Part shown: piece after piece, positions 5,449-6,821 of the stretch | Numbering within the stretch: position 1 is the first letter of the stretch | Layout of the letters: each line of letters opens with the position of its first letter | Origin: an uncultured Bacillota bacterium | GTDB lineage: Bacteria > Bacillota > Clostridia > Tissierellales > Tissierellaceae | DNA: 6,821 bases | Assembly: GCA_937951995.1 (NCBI GenBank) | Contig: CALGAG010000233.1 | Span: forward strand, 1-6,821 | Reading direction: 5' to 3' | Translations under genes and position numbers: made by a program | Notes under the pieces: generated by a model | Seen by the model: only the letters and a program-made list of their open reading frames with translations | Told to the model about the DNA's origin: nothing | Databases searched by the model: none

Positions 5449-6819
5449 CTAACCCCTCCCTTTATCTAGTGGCAACTCAACCTTGAACCTACTTCCTTTA
5501 CCAACCTGAGATTGGACAGTTATTCTTCCCCCAAGCTGTCTCAGATTCTCTGCTGCAACATAGAGTCCGATACCCTCTCCAACCTTTACGCCATCTGCTT
5601 CTGCGCTGTAGTAGGCATTGAATATCTTTTCCTTGTCCCTTTCCGGGATTCCAATTCCAGTGTCACTTATTTCAATGCCCAGCATTCCATCCTCTATTCC
5701 ATAACTGATATCAACCTTGCCACCTTCATCGGTGTACTTATAGGCATTTGTCATTATATTGTAGATAGCCTGACTGAGCATATATCTGTCTGTTGTTAGG
5801 GTCACCTTTTCTCCTGTGAGAAGGTTTAGGCTAACTCCTTTTTTTGAATACTGGGGCTTGAGTCCAGCCATGATTTTTCTGATCAGCTGATTTATCTCCA
5901 CCTCTTCAAGGCTTACTTCACCCTTTGTGGTTTCAGCATCAATCAGTTCGCTCATGTTGGATATTATGGCAGTTATGTTTTGTATCTGATCCTCCAGGAT
6001 ATTGATCTCGTCCTGGTCCACCTCCACCATCCCATCATCTATTGCCTCCAGATGGGTCTTCAGTATGGTCAAGGGTGTTCTGGTCTGGTGGATCAGCTGG
6101 TCTGTAAGCTCCTTTCTGCTCTTTTGCCTAAGCTTAAGCCTCACATTCAGGTCATCCAGGGTCTCCCGTATGCTGGTTATCTCCTGGATAAAGGATTTCT
6201 CAACAGGTGACGGGTTCCCCTCCTGAATTGCAGTTGCCTGGTTGGCTGTCTTTTTCAGCTCTCCTGCCATGCGCCCACTTATTATAAAGCCAACTACAAT
6301 CGCAATGGCCAGGGCGATCAGGGCAGAAAGAATACTGTTCCTGATCAGGGCTGACTTAAAAAGCAAAGCACCTGCTGTATTTTCCGTAGCTCCAAATCTG
6401 GTAATCTCAAGGTTCCCAATAAGTTCACCATTGGATGTGACCTGATACATGAATTCCTTTGCAGAATTGCTTGTGAACCTTTCATACATTCTGCTGTTCA
6501 TCATATGTCCGCCCATCATTGGAATATCAGCTCTCACATCAAGGAGCTGTCTTCCATCAGTATCCAAAAGCCTGATCCTGATTATGGGGTCTATGAGGTG
6601 GGAACTCAGCTCCCTGCTCATTTGGGTGTAGGACAGGTCCTCTCTCTGGAGGGCCGCCCTTGTGTACTCAATGATCTGATCAGTGTGGTTTTCGTAGCTT
6701 GCATCAAGATAGTCCACAAAATACCTGTCCGTAAGGGAGGTGAGAATGGTTGCATTTATTCCAACGGAAAGCACCACCACAAGGACCATCACAATCAGTA
6801 GAAGCTTTCTTATGGTCAT
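5449..6819 (-). CDS. Membrane sensor histidine kinase (HAMP-HisKA-HATPase)
   Basis: 456 residues. Membrane helix 1 spans about 6-27, an extracytoplasmic sensor about 28-160 (with RIRLLDTDGRQLLDV, Cache/PAS-like), and membrane helix 2 about 161-181. A HAMP-like linker (about 182-235) leads to the phosphoacceptor helix with HQTRTPL (His244), the N box NIMTNAYKY (354-362), the G1 box DTGIGI (386-391), Phe400, and the G2 box GEGIGL (414-419). All ATP-binding motifs are intact, so it should autophosphorylate and signal to a response regulator, probably encoded just beyond the right edge. The H box has Gln instead of the usual Glu or Asp after His, as in some Firmicutes kinases. The sensor carries a Met/His cluster MMGGHMM (101-107). 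ATG 6819 gives a typical basic-then-hydrophobic N-terminus, but its ribosome binding site is outside the window, so the start is likely rather than proven. Confidence 0.93.
   Translation of the reverse strand: MTIRKLLLIVMVLVVVLSVGINATILTSLTDRYFVDYLDASYENHTDQIIEYTRAALQREDLSYTQMSRELSSHLIDPIIRIRLLDTDGRQLLDVRADIPMMGGHMMNSRMYERFTSNSAKEFMYQVTSNGELIGNLEITRFGATENTAGALLFKSALIRNSILSALIALAIAIVVGFIISGRMAGELKKTANQATAIQEGNPSPVEKSFIQEITSIRETLDDLNVRLKLRQKSRKELTDQLIHQTRTPLTILKTHLEAIDDGMVEVDQDEINILEDQIQNITAIISNMSELIDAETTKGEVSLEEVEINQLIRKIMAGLKPQYSKKGVSLNLLTGEKVTLTTDRYMLSQAIYNIMTNAYKYTDEGGKVDISYGIEDGMLGIEISDTGIGIPERDKEKIFNAYYSAEADGVKVGEGIGLYVAAENLRQLGGRITVQSQVGKGSRFKVELPLDKGRG
5453..5460 (-). promoter_or_regulatory. 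Ribosome binding site of the LDCC small-protein gene, inside the kinase gene end
   Basis: GGGAGGGG on the minus strand encodes the last kinase residues (GRG) and also sits 4 bases before the small gene's ATG (6 bases from its GGAGG core). The dual use supports translational coupling and shows that the 38-codon frame is a real gene. Confidence 0.75.
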
Positions 6820-6821
6820 GC

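Overview
This 6.8 kb window looks like part of a chromosome from a low-to-moderate-GC, Gram-positive Clostridia-type bacterium. The basis is strong AGGAGG-type ribosome binding sites, one near-consensus sigma-A-type promoter, an A-tract/T-tract intrinsic terminator, and the style of the proteins. No taxonomic search was possible. All supported genes lie on the minus strand, so transcription runs from the right edge to the left. The plus-strand reading frames are shadows of these genes.

Right part (5281-6821): a membrane sensor histidine kinase (5449-6819) is followed with no gap by a 38-residue protein carrying an LDCC motif (5332-5448). The kinase stop codon directly abuts the small gene's ATG. 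A strong hairpin plus T-tract (5281-5321) closes this unit. Its upstream part, presumably including a response regulator, lies outside the window.

Middle part (4070-5261): a sigma-A-type promoter (TTGGTA, 17 bases, TATAAT) and a strong ribosome binding site drive a membrane diguanylate cyclase. Its multi-pass N-terminal domain and its GGDEF domain are in different frames, so the gene is frameshifted, expressed by -1 slippage, or split. The shift must lie within about 25 bases (4507-4531).

Left part (1-4070): after a 94-bp gap holding a perfect 13-bp inverted repeat come two large c-di-GMP genes 20 bp apart. The first is a double-Cache, degenerate-GGDEF, intact-EAL phosphodiesterase (1696-3975). 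The second is a signal peptide-PAS-TM-PAS-GGDEF-HD-GYP protein (1-1675) cut by the left edge.

Taken together this is a cyclic-di-GMP signalling cluster: one synthase, one EAL phosphodiesterase and one GGDEF/HD-GYP hybrid, all membrane-anchored with separate sensory inputs. It sits beside a two-component kinase whose external domain has a Met/His cluster and whose operon partner has a Cys pair, which may point to metal sensing. I see no mobile element, CRISPR array, tRNA or rRNA, and no recognisable c-di-GMP riboswitch.
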